Source: Chitinophaga filiformis (GTDB lineage Bacteria > Bacteroidota > Bacteroidia > Chitinophagales > Chitinophagaceae). Taken from it: 64,000 nt of DNA. The stretch covers positions 124,001 through 188,000 of the forward strand of contig NZ_FNBN01000005.1 in the NCBI RefSeq assembly GCF_900102545.1. The letters run 5' to 3'. Made by a program: the position numbers and the translations under genes. How positions within the stretch are numbered: position 1 is the first letter of the stretch; the number at the start of each line of letters is the position of its first letter. Shown here piece after piece: positions 52,411-62,200 of this stretch. The notes below the pieces were generated by a model. That model was not told the origin of the DNA. It saw only the letters and a program-made list of their open reading frames with translations, and made no database searches.

Positions 52411-53178
52411 TTACTTCCGCCTTTTATACACCCTCATCGCAAAGAAATAAGCCACAATCATAATTGCAATGCACCATGCAAGGGCAACCCATATTGTATT
52501 GCCTACCGGCTGATTGAAAAGTAGTGCACGAATGGTCTCTACGATTGAAGTCACTGGTTGGTTCTCGGCAAAGGCGCGGACACCTGCCGGCATCGTTTTG
52601 GTTGGTACAAACGCTGAGCTGATTAACGGCAGGAAGTGAATAGGATAAGCAATTGCACTCGCGCCATCTACAGATTTGGCAGACAATCCCGCAATCGCTG
52701 CGATCCATGTCAGGGTCAGTGTAAACAGCGCGAGTATACCACCAACAGCAAGCCATGATAATACTCCTGCCGGTGAGCGGAAGCCCATAATGAGCGCAAC
52801 AATAATAATTACAGTGATTGAAATTATATTAGATACAAGTGAAGTCAGTACATGTCCCCACAGTGCAGCAGAACGTGCAATCGGCATGGAGTGGAAACGT
52901 TCGAATATCCCCCGTTGTATATCAGTAAACAGGCGAAAGGACACATAGCCTATACTATTTGCAATGGCCATTAGCAGTATACCGGGCAACAGGTAATTTA
53001 CATATTTGTCTGTGCCGCTCTGAATAGCGCCGCCCAGCACATAAACGAACAAAAGCATAAGCGCAATCGGCATAATGGTGACTGTGATGATAGTGTCCAT
53101 ACTGCGGGAGACATGGCGCATGGAACGGCCAAGCATAACACCCATATCTCTGAAATAATAGTTCTTTATCGTTTCCAT
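52411..53178 (-). CDS. ABC-2 type transporter permease (DrrB-like)
   Basis: A 255-residue inner-membrane protein with six predicted helices (ITVTIMPIALMLLFVYVLGG, LLPGILLMAIANSIGYVSF, and others) and the ABC-2 signature region near FSMPIARSAALWGHVLTSLVSN (here FHSMPIARSAA). It pairs with the ATPase encoded 9 bp upstream to form a DrrAB-type exporter of hydrophobic compounds, often drugs or natural products. The specific substrate is unknown. Confidence 0.9.
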   Translation of the reverse strand: METIKNYYFRDMGVMLGRSMRHVSRSMDTIITVTIMPIALMLLFVYVLGGAIQSGTDKYVNYLLPGILLMAIANSIGYVSFRLFTDIQRGIFERFHSMPIARSAALWGHVLTSLVSNIISITVIIIVALIMGFRSPAGVLSWLAVGGILALFTLTLTWIAAIAGLSAKSVDGASAIAYPIHFLPLISSAFVPTKTMPAGVRAFAENQPVTSIVETIRALLFNQPVGNTIWVALAWCIAIMIVAYFFAMRVYKRRK

Positions 53179-53187
53179 TTTTACGTT

Positions 53188-53937
53188 TTATTTTTTACCA
53201 ATAATTGAAAGGAAGATATCCTCCAGTGTAGGCTGTTTTTCAATGTATTCAACTTTTGCAGGCGGGAACAACTTCTTCAGCTCTGCGAGCGTACCGTTCA
53301 CAATAATCTTACCCTCATGAAGAATGGCAATTCTATCTGCCAGCTGTTCCGCTTCTTCGAGATATTGTGTGGTTAAGAAAACAGTCGTTCCATTGTCAGC
53401 AAGCTCTTTGACGATCTTCCAGACTTCAATACGCGCCTCGGGATCAAGTCCGGTGGTCGGTTCATCAAGGAAAATAAGGGCTGAATTTCCAACAAGGCTC
53501 ATGGCAATGTCGAGCCTGCGGCGCATACCGCCTGAATAGGTAGAGCTCTTGCGGTCGGCAGCATCGATCAACCCGAAGCGAGTAAGCAGATCCTCTGCTA
53601 CCTGGCGCGGATTGTCGAGGTGGCGTAGCCTGGCGATCATCACAAGATTTTCCCGTCCGGTCAATACGTCGTCCACGGCGGCAAACTGGCCTGTCAGACT
53701 AATTGATTGCCGCACATTGTCGGGTTTTGATATCACATCAAATCCATTTACTGTTGCTTCTCCACTGTCTTGTTTCAACAGCGTGCTGAGGATTTTAACA
53801 ATTGTTGTCTTGCCTGCGCCGTTGGAGCCAAGCAGCGCGAAAATGCTACCTTTTTCCACTTCAAAATCTACGCCTTTCAGGACATGGAGCTCCCTATAGG
53901 ACTTGTGCAGTCCTTTTACTTGAATTGAGTTTTTCAT
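53188..53937 (-). CDS. ABC transporter ATP-binding protein (DrrA-like)
   Basis: A 249-residue ATPase with all motifs: Walker A GSNGAGKTTIVK, Q-loop SLTGQFAAVDDVLTG, signature YSGGMRRRLDIAMSL, Walker B ALIFLDEPTTGLDPEA and H-loop TTQYLEEAEQLADR. The short C-terminal tail PTLEDIFLSIIGKK is typical of DrrA-type exporters. The ATG is preceded by a canonical Shine-Dalgarno site, rare in this phylum. Middle gene of a three-gene unit: HTH-pentapeptide protein, ATPase, permease. Confidence 0.93.
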   Translation of the reverse strand: MKNSIQVKGLHKSYRELHVLKGVDFEVEKGSIFALLGSNGAGKTTIVKILSTLLKQDSGEATVNGFDVISKPDNVRQSISLTGQFAAVDDVLTGRENLVMIARLRHLDNPRQVAEDLLTRFGLIDAADRKSSTYSGGMRRRLDIAMSLVGNSALIFLDEPTTGLDPEARIEVWKIVKELADNGTTVFLTTQYLEEAEQLADRIAILHEGKIIVNGTLAELKKLFPPAKVEYIEKQPTLEDIFLSIIGKK

Positions 53938-53940
53938 ATT

Positions 53941-53947
53941 CTCCTCC
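53941..53947 (-). promoter_or_regulatory. Canonical Shine-Dalgarno site before the ATPase gene
   Basis: On the minus strand AAGGAGG (extended AAGGAGGAG) lies within 5-6 nt of the ATG at 53937. Bacteroidota mRNAs seldom use such sites; this one is a full match to the anti-SD of Firmicutes and many other bacteria. Confidence 0.6.
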
Positions 53948-54877
53948 TTAAATAATTGTAACTTTTGATAAATCGACGACCTGTAAGCCCTTCAATGCGG
54001 CATAGGTCAGCTTATCCATTGTAGCGCCGTCGAAGCAGATGGTTTTGACAGCCTGGTAAGATTTGTTTGTCAGGGAAAAGGGTAGCGTGAAGGACACGTT
54101 CCTGAGTGTTGCTCCCCTAAATGAAACGTCGTTCAGGGCGGATTTATCAAACTTGACACCGATGAAGGTCTGCCCGTCAAAACAGATTCCCCGCAGGTCA
54201 CAATGGTTGAAATCAACACCGTCAAAGACACAGTTCTCAAAGGTTGTTTTTCTAAGGTCAGTTTTGGTCAGCCTGACATCGACCAGGTTTACATCTATGA
54301 ATTTTGCGCCTTGCCCTGACATGTTCAGGATCATGCGTACAAGAATAGATTTACGGAAGCTTGCATCCGTGAGGTCGGTAACGGAAAAGTTGCAGTCTGT
54401 CAGATTCGCACCGTCAAAACTAGCCTCACGAGCATCGATAACATCAAACGAGCTACCGGTCAGGTCGGCGCCTGCAAAGTTGGCACCGCGTAATGGGCTT
54501 GCTTTGAATTTTCCTTTGTGTAGAATGACACCTGCGAAGTCACTCTTTTCCAGATCGACCGCGGTAAGGTTTATCTGTACCTGGCGCTCTGGCGAGCGGG
54601 AGAGACTGGTATCTTCCTGTGCTGTTTGTTCAGTGTCGCCAATACCGTTAGTAGACGTCCTGGAAGCCCCTTCATTATTTTCTGAGAAGTAATTAAGGTC
54701 AACACCCAGGATCTCCGCAAGGCGGTTAAAAGTGGTAATATCAGGCATTGATTCCCCGCGTTCCCATTTTCCGACTGCCTGTGGGCTGATAAATAGTAGT
54801 TGAGCAAGTTTCGCCTGAGACATATTTACTTTCTTTCGTGCCTGGGCAATTTTGCTGCCGATTATCTTGGTATCCAT
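53948..54877 (-). CDS. XRE-type HTH fused to pentapeptide repeats
   Basis: A 309-residue fusion. Residues 1-70 are an HTH_3 domain (KIAQARKKVNMSQAKLAQLL, ISPQAVGKWERGESMPDITT). After a Ser/Thr-rich linker, residues about 100-285 are pentapeptide repeats (SPLRGANFAGADLTGSSFD, ASFDGANLTDCNFS, TTFENCVFDGVDFNHCDLRG), which form a right-handed quadrilateral helix; some such proteins mimic DNA. It heads the DrrAB-like operon (10-bp gap) and probably regulates it. Start at 54877 is fixed by the -7 box at 54908-54915; the longer frame starts inside that box. Confidence 0.87.
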   Translation of the reverse strand: MDTKIIGSKIAQARKKVNMSQAKLAQLLFISPQAVGKWERGESMPDITTFNRLAEILGVDLNYFSENNEGASRTSTNGIGDTEQTAQEDTSLSRSPERQVQINLTAVDLEKSDFAGVILHKGKFKASPLRGANFAGADLTGSSFDVIDAREASFDGANLTDCNFSVTDLTDASFRKSILVRMILNMSGQGAKFIDVNLVDVRLTKTDLRKTTFENCVFDGVDFNHCDLRGICFDGQTFIGVKFDKSALNDVSFRGATLRNVSFTLPFSLTNKSYQAVKTICFDGATMDKLTYAALKGLQVVDLSKVTII

Positions 54878-54907
54878 ACGTGCTGTCTTTTGTTTTTTTT
54901 GACATAG

Positions 54908-54915
54908 CAAAGATA
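54908..54915 (-). promoter_or_regulatory. -7 promoter box of the HTH-pentapeptide/ABC operon
   Basis: Minus-strand TATCTTTG matches TAnnTTTG; predicted start near 54902, about 25 nt before the ATG at 54877. A -33 TTTG is present but about 23 bp away, wider than usual. Confidence 0.5.
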
Positions 54916-55109
54916 TTTGGGATCATTCCTACAATCAGCAAAAGGGCAGAAACTATTAGTTGTAAGATACGCTACTTGTGGTTGTAATTTAACAACTGGT
55001 GGTTGTATGTGTTGAAAATCAATGCTTGTTGCTGGGGCAACTTGATCCGTAATCCAGGTGTGTGATAGTGGGGGAGGATTCGGGGAAGACGGGATTTTAG
55101 CCTGATTTT

Positions 55110-55143
55110 AAAAAAAAGTCCCGGCTTAGCCAGGACTTTTTTT
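55110..55143 (-). terminator. Terminator downstream of the tRNA gene
   Basis: Stem GTCC/GGAC extended by seven A-T pairs with an 11-nt loop; on the minus strand it starts 2 nt after the tRNA 3' end and finishes in a run of T. Confidence 0.75.
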
Positions 55144-55144
55144 G

Positions 55145-55216
<72 letters not shown>

Positions 55217-55409
55217 ATGAGGGGGCAAAGGTGCATAAATGATTATAATTAACCAAATTTGTTTTTGCCTGGATCTTTCATTTCCGGGAACAAAGATGCG
55301 GGCGCCGTCAACCAGCTTCGCGCCCCCGCCTTTTAAACAAAGCAAATTGCGACTTTTAAACAAACACGCCAGTCTATTTATACCCGAATTTTGATTCATC
55401 AAATAAATA

Positions 55410-56459
55410 ATGATGAATACAGATTCAAATGTTGAAAAGACAGTACTGGTGACTGGGGGAGCTGGTTTTATTGCCGTCCATTGTATTTTACAACTATTAA
55501 ATGCAGGTTATCAGGTAAGGGCAACACTCCGTTCTCTAAAACGGGAGGCGGAGGTAAGAGCTATGCTCAGAGAAGGAGGTGTGGAAGCGGGTGACCGTTT
55601 AACGTTTATTGAGGCTGATCTGTCAGCGGATGCTCATTGGAGCGAAGCGGTAAACGGGTGTGATTATGTATTGCATGTTGCTTCGCCTACACCGATTGTT
55701 AACTATAAGCACGAAGATGAAATGATCATTCCTGCGAGGGAAGGTGTGCTGCGGGTATTACGTGTATCAAGGGACGCCGGTGTAAAGCGCGTAGTATTAA
55801 CTTCTGCCATAGGTGCTGTTGCGTATGGTCATCCTGCGCAAACAGCACCTTTTGATGAAAGCTACTGGACTAATGCTTCCGGAAAGGCGCCCGCTTATCA
55901 GAAATCAAAGACATTAGCGGAACGGGCCGCATGGGAGTTTATCGAAAGGGAAGGCAATGGGCTGGAACTATCAGCGGTTAATCCGGTAGCGGTTATGGGA
56001 CCGGTATTAGGCCCTGATTATTCGCACTCCATTTATCTGATCAAAAATCTTTTAACAGGCGAGATACCCGGCTGTCCGAAGATCAACTCGGGTTTTGTGG
56101 ATGTTCGTGATGTTGCCGATCTGCATCTGCGCGCCATGACGGATCCGGCAGCCAAAGGCGAACGTTTCATTGCAACTGCAGGCGAGAGTATCTGGTTGGT
56201 TGATGTTGCTAAAACGCTTAAAAAACATCTGGGAGATGCAGCTGGCAAAGTACCTGTAAAAGAACTGCCCAGTATATTGATCCGCATTGCAGCGCTTAAA
56301 GACGCTAAGGTAAAAAGTATGATCCCACTATTGGGTATGGTGATGAACGTTACCAGCGAAAAGGCGATCAGGCTTTTGAAATGGTCGCCACGTACCCGGG
56401 AGGAAGCGATACTGGATACAGCAAAGAGCCTGATCAGACTTCGCCTGCTTGAGCAATAA
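55410..56459 (+). CDS. NAD-dependent epimerase/dehydratase-type reductase (dihydroflavonol-reductase-like)
   Basis: A 349-residue extended SDR. Seen: VLVTGGAGFIAVHCILQLL (cofactor loop), VLHVASPTPIVN, VLTSAIGAVAYGH, the catalytic PAYQKSKTLAERAAWEF (Y-x-x-x-K) and VNPVAVMGPVLGPDYS. This is the pattern of the plant/yeast DFR-like aldehyde reductases acting on aldehydes or ketones with NADPH. An ATG one codon later (55413) is equally possible. Followed after 18 bp by an AraC-type gene in the same direction. Confidence 0.9.
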   Translation: MMNTDSNVEKTVLVTGGAGFIAVHCILQLLNAGYQVRATLRSLKREAEVRAMLREGGVEAGDRLTFIEADLSADAHWSEAVNGCDYVLHVASPTPIVNYKHEDEMIIPAREGVLRVLRVSRDAGVKRVVLTSAIGAVAYGHPAQTAPFDESYWTNASGKAPAYQKSKTLAERAAWEFIEREGNGLELSAVNPVAVMGPVLGPDYSHSIYLIKNLLTGEIPGCPKINSGFVDVRDVADLHLRAMTDPAAKGERFIATAGESIWLVDVAKTLKKHLGDAAGKVPVKELPSILIRIAALKDAKVKSMIPLLGMVMNVTSEKAIRLLKWSPRTREEAILDTAKSLIRLRLLEQ

Positions 56460-56477
56460 TTGTTTAATTTTATATTG

Positions 56478-57275
56478 ATGGAGGTAGCCGAAATATTTAT
56501 CGCCTGCAAAAAGGAAGTCCACTACAGCCGGGAGCTGATCTTGCCGCAACCAGCGCTGGTGCGCATTGTTTCCGGCGAAATGAGAATTGCCGGCGCAGAT
56601 CGGGTCTATCATTTTTTTGCAGGCGATACTGTACTATTGCCTCGTAACCAACTGGGCAAAATGAGTAAAATGCCCTTGAACGGAGAGCCTTGCGTAGTGA
56701 TATCATTGCTTTTCCGCAAAGAGAGATTACAGCAGTACTATTCCTCCAACAAGATCAATCCGCAGGTCCCGAAAAGGCATGAACCTATTTTGTTTCGGGA
56801 ACATCCGTTATTGAAAAGTCTTTTCAATTCTTTGTCACCTTATTTTGAACTGGCTAATGCTTTGCCCAAGGATATTGCTGCTTATAAGGTTGAAGAAGCC
56901 ATCCGGGTGCTCCGTGCCATTGATCCAAAGGTAGATGGGCTATTCGGGCAGTTTGAAGAACCGGGTAAGCTGGATCTGGTCAGTTTTATGGAACAAAATT
57001 ATATGTTCAACCTGCCGCTGGAGAAATTCGGTTATCTGACGGGCAGGAGTCTTACTACCTTCAAAAAAGATTTCAAAGATGCCTTTAAAATAACACCTGG
57101 GCGCTGGTTAACGCAAAAACGACTGGAGCTGGCGCATTACCAGATCTTTGAAAAAAATAGAAAACCATCTGAAGTATATCTGGACGTTGGTTTCGAGGAC
57201 CTTTCCCACTTTTCCTTCGCCTTTAAAAAGCATTTTGGATATAATCCAACCAGTGGTAACGCTGCAAAGTATTGA
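56478..57275 (+). CDS. AraC family transcriptional regulator
   Basis: A 265-residue regulator with an N-terminal cupin (LVRIVSGEMRIAGADRVYHF, DTVLLPRNQLGKMSKMP) and C-terminal HTH (LPLEKFGYLTGRSLTTFKKDF, then KPSEVYLDVGFEDLSHFSFAFKKHFGYNP). ATG at 56478 (MEVAEIFIA) is chosen over an upstream TTG at 56460. Likely co-transcribed with the preceding reductase gene and its regulator. Confidence 0.9.
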   Translation: MEVAEIFIACKKEVHYSRELILPQPALVRIVSGEMRIAGADRVYHFFAGDTVLLPRNQLGKMSKMPLNGEPCVVISLLFRKERLQQYYSSNKINPQVPKRHEPILFREHPLLKSLFNSLSPYFELANALPKDIAAYKVEEAIRVLRAIDPKVDGLFGQFEEPGKLDLVSFMEQNYMFNLPLEKFGYLTGRSLTTFKKDFKDAFKITPGRWLTQKRLELAHYQIFEKNRKPSEVYLDVGFEDLSHFSFAFKKHFGYNPTSGNAAKY

Positions 57276-57488
57276 CTGCGGCCCTCGGGCCTTGCATAGT
57301 ATACACCCTTGTCAGATGGTGAAGTACAATGTGTGGCTAATGTTCAGTAAAATGAAATGCGGGGACTTGCATTCTCCGCTCATATTCAAGCTGGTTGTAA
57401 CAAATGTGAGATGGGGATATCGATAAAGTGCAATTATTTTGTCGATATAGGGTATGAAGGGGAAAAAGGAGATGGGTATTTTTGGAAT

Positions 57489-59138
57489 ATGAAACGCCGA
57501 ACAATGATCCGAGGCCTGGCCGGAGCCCTTCCTGCCTTATTGGCCGCACGTTATGTTAATGCTGCCACTCTTTTTGAAAGTTCCCTGCCCGGAGAGCAGA
57601 TTGCGCCAGGGCCTTTCAAACCTTCCTGGGAATCCTTGAAGCAATACCAGGTCCCAGATTGGTTCAGGGACGCCAAATTCGGTATCTGGGCGCACTGGGG
57701 TCCTCAGTGTCAGCCGGAACATGGCGACTGGTATGCACGCGGCATGTACGAGGAGGGAAGCGACCATTATAAATACCACCTGGAGAAATATGGACATCCT
57801 TCGAAGTTTGGCTTCAAAGATGTGATAAATGAATGGAAGGCTGAGAACTGGGATCCCCATCAGCTGCTTTCATTGTATAAAAAGGCGGGCGCAAAGTATT
57901 TTGTTGCCCTGGCCAATCACCACGACAATTTTGACAACTACAATAGTAAATACCACTCCTGGAACTCCTTAAACATGGGGCCGAAAAAAGACCTCATGGA
58001 AGGCTGGGCAAAAGCAGCCCGGGAACAGGGGCTATTTTTGGGCGTGAGCGTGCATGCGGCGCATGCGTGGAGCTGGTACGAGCCTGCCCAGGGGGCGGAT
58101 AAGAACGGGGCGCTTGCCGGTGTGCCCTATGATGGGAAGATCACCAGGGCTGATGGCAAAAATGCATGGTGGAACGGATATGATCCACAGGAGCTATATG
58201 CACAAAGTCATCCGCGTAGCGCCAAAGTAGAAGGTTGGGATGCTTTCAATCAGCAATGGGCCTGGGGCGCCGGCGCAAGCAAGCCCAGTAAAAGTTATTG
58301 TGAAAAGTTCTTCAACCGCACTGTAGACCTGATCAACCGCTACGATCCCGACCTGGTATATTTCGACGATACGGTGTTGCCTTTGTGGCCGGTAAGCGAT
58401 GCCGGTCTGCGTATAGCTGCGCATCTTTATAACCGCAGCATTAAAAAGCATGGCAAGCTGCAGGCGGTGCTTAACGGAAAGATACTTAATGAAGAGCAGC
58501 GAAAATGTATGGTTTGGGATATTGAAAGGGGGCAAAGTCAGCAGATTGAGCCGTATGTATGGCAAACAGATACCTGCATCGGCAGCTGGCATTATGATCG
58601 CAGGGTCTATGAACAACAGGGATATAAATCGGCTAAAACGGTCATTCACACACTGGCAGACGTAGTGAGCAAGAATGGTAATCTTTTGCTCAGTGTACCG
58701 GTACGGGGAGATGGCACCATTGACTCAGCTGAACTGGCTATTGTGGAAGGCATTGCTTCCTGGATGCAACAAAACAGCGAGTCTATATATGACACGCGTC
58801 CCTGGAAAATATATGGGGAAGGGCCGGCTATAGAATCGGCAGCGCCCCTTAATGCCCAGGGATTCAATGAAGGTAAAGGAAAGCCTTTTGGACCGGAAGA
58901 TATCCGCTTTACAAGCAAGGGAGATCAGCTCTATGCCATAGTGCTTGGCTTGCCGACGGACGGGAAAGTCAGGATCAAATCGCTGGCTGCAGACGGTAAG
59001 TATCATCCTTCCGCCATTACGCGTGTTGAATTATTGGGCCATGGTGAAGTAGCTGTAGAACGGACGAAGGATGCACTGATAGCACAGTTGCCTGATAGGC
59101 TGCCCAACCAGGAGGCCTTATGCTTTAAAATCGTCTGA
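57489..59138 (+). CDS. GH29 alpha-L-fucosidase, exported
   Basis: A 549-residue retaining alpha-L-fucosidase. N-terminus MKRRTMIRGLAGALPALLAA is a twin-arginine-like export signal. The GH29 barrel shows DWFRDAKFGIWAHWGPQC, the His-rich YFVALANHHDNFDNYNSK, and RYDPDLVYFDDTVLP with the predicted nucleophile near Asp293. SKNGNLLLSVPVRGDGTID is the conserved end of the barrel, followed by a C-terminal beta-sandwich. It cleaves terminal fucose from glycans. An in-frame extension to 57357 lacks export features and is rejected. The hybrid regulator and susC genes follow in the same direction. Confidence 0.93.
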   Translation: MKRRTMIRGLAGALPALLAARYVNAATLFESSLPGEQIAPGPFKPSWESLKQYQVPDWFRDAKFGIWAHWGPQCQPEHGDWYARGMYEEGSDHYKYHLEKYGHPSKFGFKDVINEWKAENWDPHQLLSLYKKAGAKYFVALANHHDNFDNYNSKYHSWNSLNMGPKKDLMEGWAKAAREQGLFLGVSVHAAHAWSWYEPAQGADKNGALAGVPYDGKITRADGKNAWWNGYDPQELYAQSHPRSAKVEGWDAFNQQWAWGAGASKPSKSYCEKFFNRTVDLINRYDPDLVYFDDTVLPLWPVSDAGLRIAAHLYNRSIKKHGKLQAVLNGKILNEEQRKCMVWDIERGQSQQIEPYVWQTDTCIGSWHYDRRVYEQQGYKSAKTVIHTLADVVSKNGNLLLSVPVRGDGTIDSAELAIVEGIASWMQQNSESIYDTRPWKIYGEGPAIESAAPLNAQGFNEGKGKPFGPEDIRFTSKGDQLYAIVLGLPTDGKVRIKSLAADGKYHPSAITRVELLGHGEVAVERTKDALIAQLPDRLPNQEALCFKIV

Positions 59139-59230
59139 GGCGGCTTATTGATGGTATTTCGTTATATTGTGGAAGGTGGTGGAGAACCTTGCGCTTGCTG
59201 CTGCAGGGGACTCCCGAGCTTAAACACGTG

Positions 59231-62200
59231 ATGATGCGTTTTCTTATCTGGATTGTATGCGCCTTGCAATCGCTTCCTGCTTTTGCGCAAAGCAGTCATT
59301 ATAATTTCTCCAAGCTAAACACCTATACCGGGCTTTCACATAACCAGGTGAAGGCTATATTGAAAGATCATGACGGATTTTTATGGTTTGGCACTATGTC
59401 GGGCCTCAATCGTTATGATGGATATTCCTGCAGGGTATTCAGGAAAAACCACAATGACAGCACTTCGCTTCCTGATAATAATATAGGGGCACTCTATGAG
59501 CTGCCGGATGGAAAGATGTGGGTGTCTACAGCGGGAGGCACTTGTATCTATGATCCGGGAACTGAAAAATTCAGTGCTGATCCTGGCGGCTATTTACACT
59601 CCCTGGGTTTACCTTCCGGTACGATCAGGAATATTGTCAAAGGCAACAATGGCAGATACTGGTTCCTGTACGAGGAAACGGGTTTATACGTGTATTCACT
59701 TACTGCTAAAAGTGCAAGACCGGTAAGGCTGCAGCACCCATTGTCCCCTTCAGCAAAGATCACCTTTGTTCAGGAATCAAAAGACAGGAAGCTATGGTTG
59801 ATCTATCAAAATGGATTTTTGCAGGAATATGACCCGGAACAAGGTAAGGTTGTCTACTCCAGTACTGCTATACAGCAAAAATATCAGGGGAGCGATTTTT
59901 ATAACTTTTTTATCGACAACGATGGAGATCTTTGGGCCTGGTGTTACAACAGCGGAGTCTTTCTTTTCCATCCCGCGGATAGCACCGTCAAACAGTTTAA
60001 TAAAAATTCGTCCCCTTCGCGGTTGAATTCGGATGTGGTAAGCCAGGTGGTGCAGGATAACAACGGTTTAATATGGATAGGAACAGACCATGGCGGAGTA
60101 ACACTGATCAATAAAGATGAGCATTTCAGCACTACTTATCTCCTGAACAACCCCGATGAGCCGAAGAGCCTCAGTCAGAACAGCATCACTATTATCTACA
60201 AAGATGATCATGGAATTATCTGGCTGGGCACTTACAAACAGGGCCTGAATTATTTGAACAGTGATATTGTACAGTTTCCATATTATCATCACCAGGAACT
60301 GAATGCAAAGAGTCTTCAATACGATGATATAAACCGTTTTGCTGAAGACCGGCGGGGTAATATATGGGTAGGTACCAACGGCGGGGGGCTTATATACTTT
60401 GACAGAAAAACTAATACGTTCACACAATACCTGCATGATCCGAACAATAAGAACAGCCTGAGTAATAATGTGATCGTAAGCTTGTGGATCGATCACGATG
60501 AGATCCTTTGGATTGGTACTTACCTGGGTGGTCTCAGTAGTTTTGACGGAAAGCAGTTTACGCACTACAGACATAGTGATAAGGATCCTTCCAGCCTGGC
60601 AGATGACAATGTATGGGAAGTATTTGAAGATAGAGACCAGCAGTTATGGATAGGCACTTTAAATGGTGGTTTGGACCGTTTCAACAGGAACAAAAAACAA
60701 TTTGAACACTATAAAGCCGGATCGGGTGGCTTACCCGCTAATACTATAAGCGCTATCCTGCAAGACAACAAGGGGAATTTATGGGTTGGAACCGCTGCCG
60801 GCCTGGCCGTTTTCGAAAGAAATAAACATACGCCGCTTATTTATCAGCACACAGGCGCTAAGAACAGTTTAAGCAGCAATACCATCACCTGCCTTCTGGA
60901 AGACAGTAAGGGAAGGATCTGGGTAGGGAGCCGGGATGGCCTGAACCTGTTTAATGCGCAAACCAAAGAATTTACCTCATTTACTACTGTAAACGGCCTG
61001 CCTGACAATGTGATATTGGATATTCTTGAAGACGATCATCACAACCTCTGGCTTTCCACACCCAATGGATTATGTAACGCTGTTCCAACACAAAAGCAGA
61101 ATGGCGCCGGTTTCGCTATTGTCTGTTACGATGAGATGAACAACATCCAGAACCGGGAATTCAATGAAAATGCGGCGCTGAAAACCCATGCAGGTGAATT
61201 GTTGTTTGGCGGACCTTCCGGTTTTAATATTATAGACCCTGGCAAAATCGGAATGCCTTCATACCACCCGAAGATCGTTTTCACTGGTCTGCAGGTCTTT
61301 AACTATAACATAGATCCCGGAACTGTGGTCAATGGCCGTGTGATACTGCGGCAATCACTGACAAGGGTTCCCGAAATTGAACTGAAACATAATGAGAATG
61401 TTTTTTCGATCGAGTTTTCCTCACTTGATTTCGATCATAGTACCCAGGACAAGTACGCATATATGCTGGAAGGATTCAATACAGATTGGTTATATGTGAA
61501 CGGTAATCAACGGCGGGTTACCTATACAAATCTTGATCCGGGGCATTATGTTTTCAAAGTAAAGGTTTTAAATGGATACGGCCTTTGGAGTGATGTGAAG
61601 ACCTTACAGATAAATATCGAACCGCCGGTCTGGCGAACGCCGCTCGCTTATTTTATCTATGCGTTAATAGCTGTCGGATTATTCCTGCTTGTCCGGCGCA
61701 TTACACTCGACAGGATACAGATGCGTTTTGAAATGCAGCAACAACGCAGGGAAGCGGAAAGAGCACATGCGTTGGAACAGTTAAAGACGAAATTCTTTAC
61801 CAACGTAAGCCATGAATTCCGTACACCCTTAAGCCTTATCATTGCGCCATTGGACAAGATCATTAAGCATACTACGGATGAAGAGCAGGTAAAGCAATTA
61901 AACCTGGTACAGCGTAATGCAAAACGCTTATTGAACCTGGTAAACCAGCTATTGGATTTCAGGAAGATGGAAGTACAGGAGGTAAAATTACATCCTTCTA
62001 TCGGCGACATTGTAAAGTTCTGCAGGGACACGAGTTACTCTTTTACCGATATTGCGGAAAAGAAAAAGATCCGGTTTTCCTTCTCCGCTAACATTGACAG
62101 CGTGGAAATTTATTTCGATAAGGATAAGATTGAAAAGATCCTATTCAATCTGCTTTCGAATGCTTTTAAATATACGCATGATAACGGCGCCGTGGACATT

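Noticed and set aside
54063..54692. 209-codon plus-strand open frame
   Set aside because: Antisense to the pentapeptide repeats, whose periodic codons leave the opposite strand open; no protein family features.
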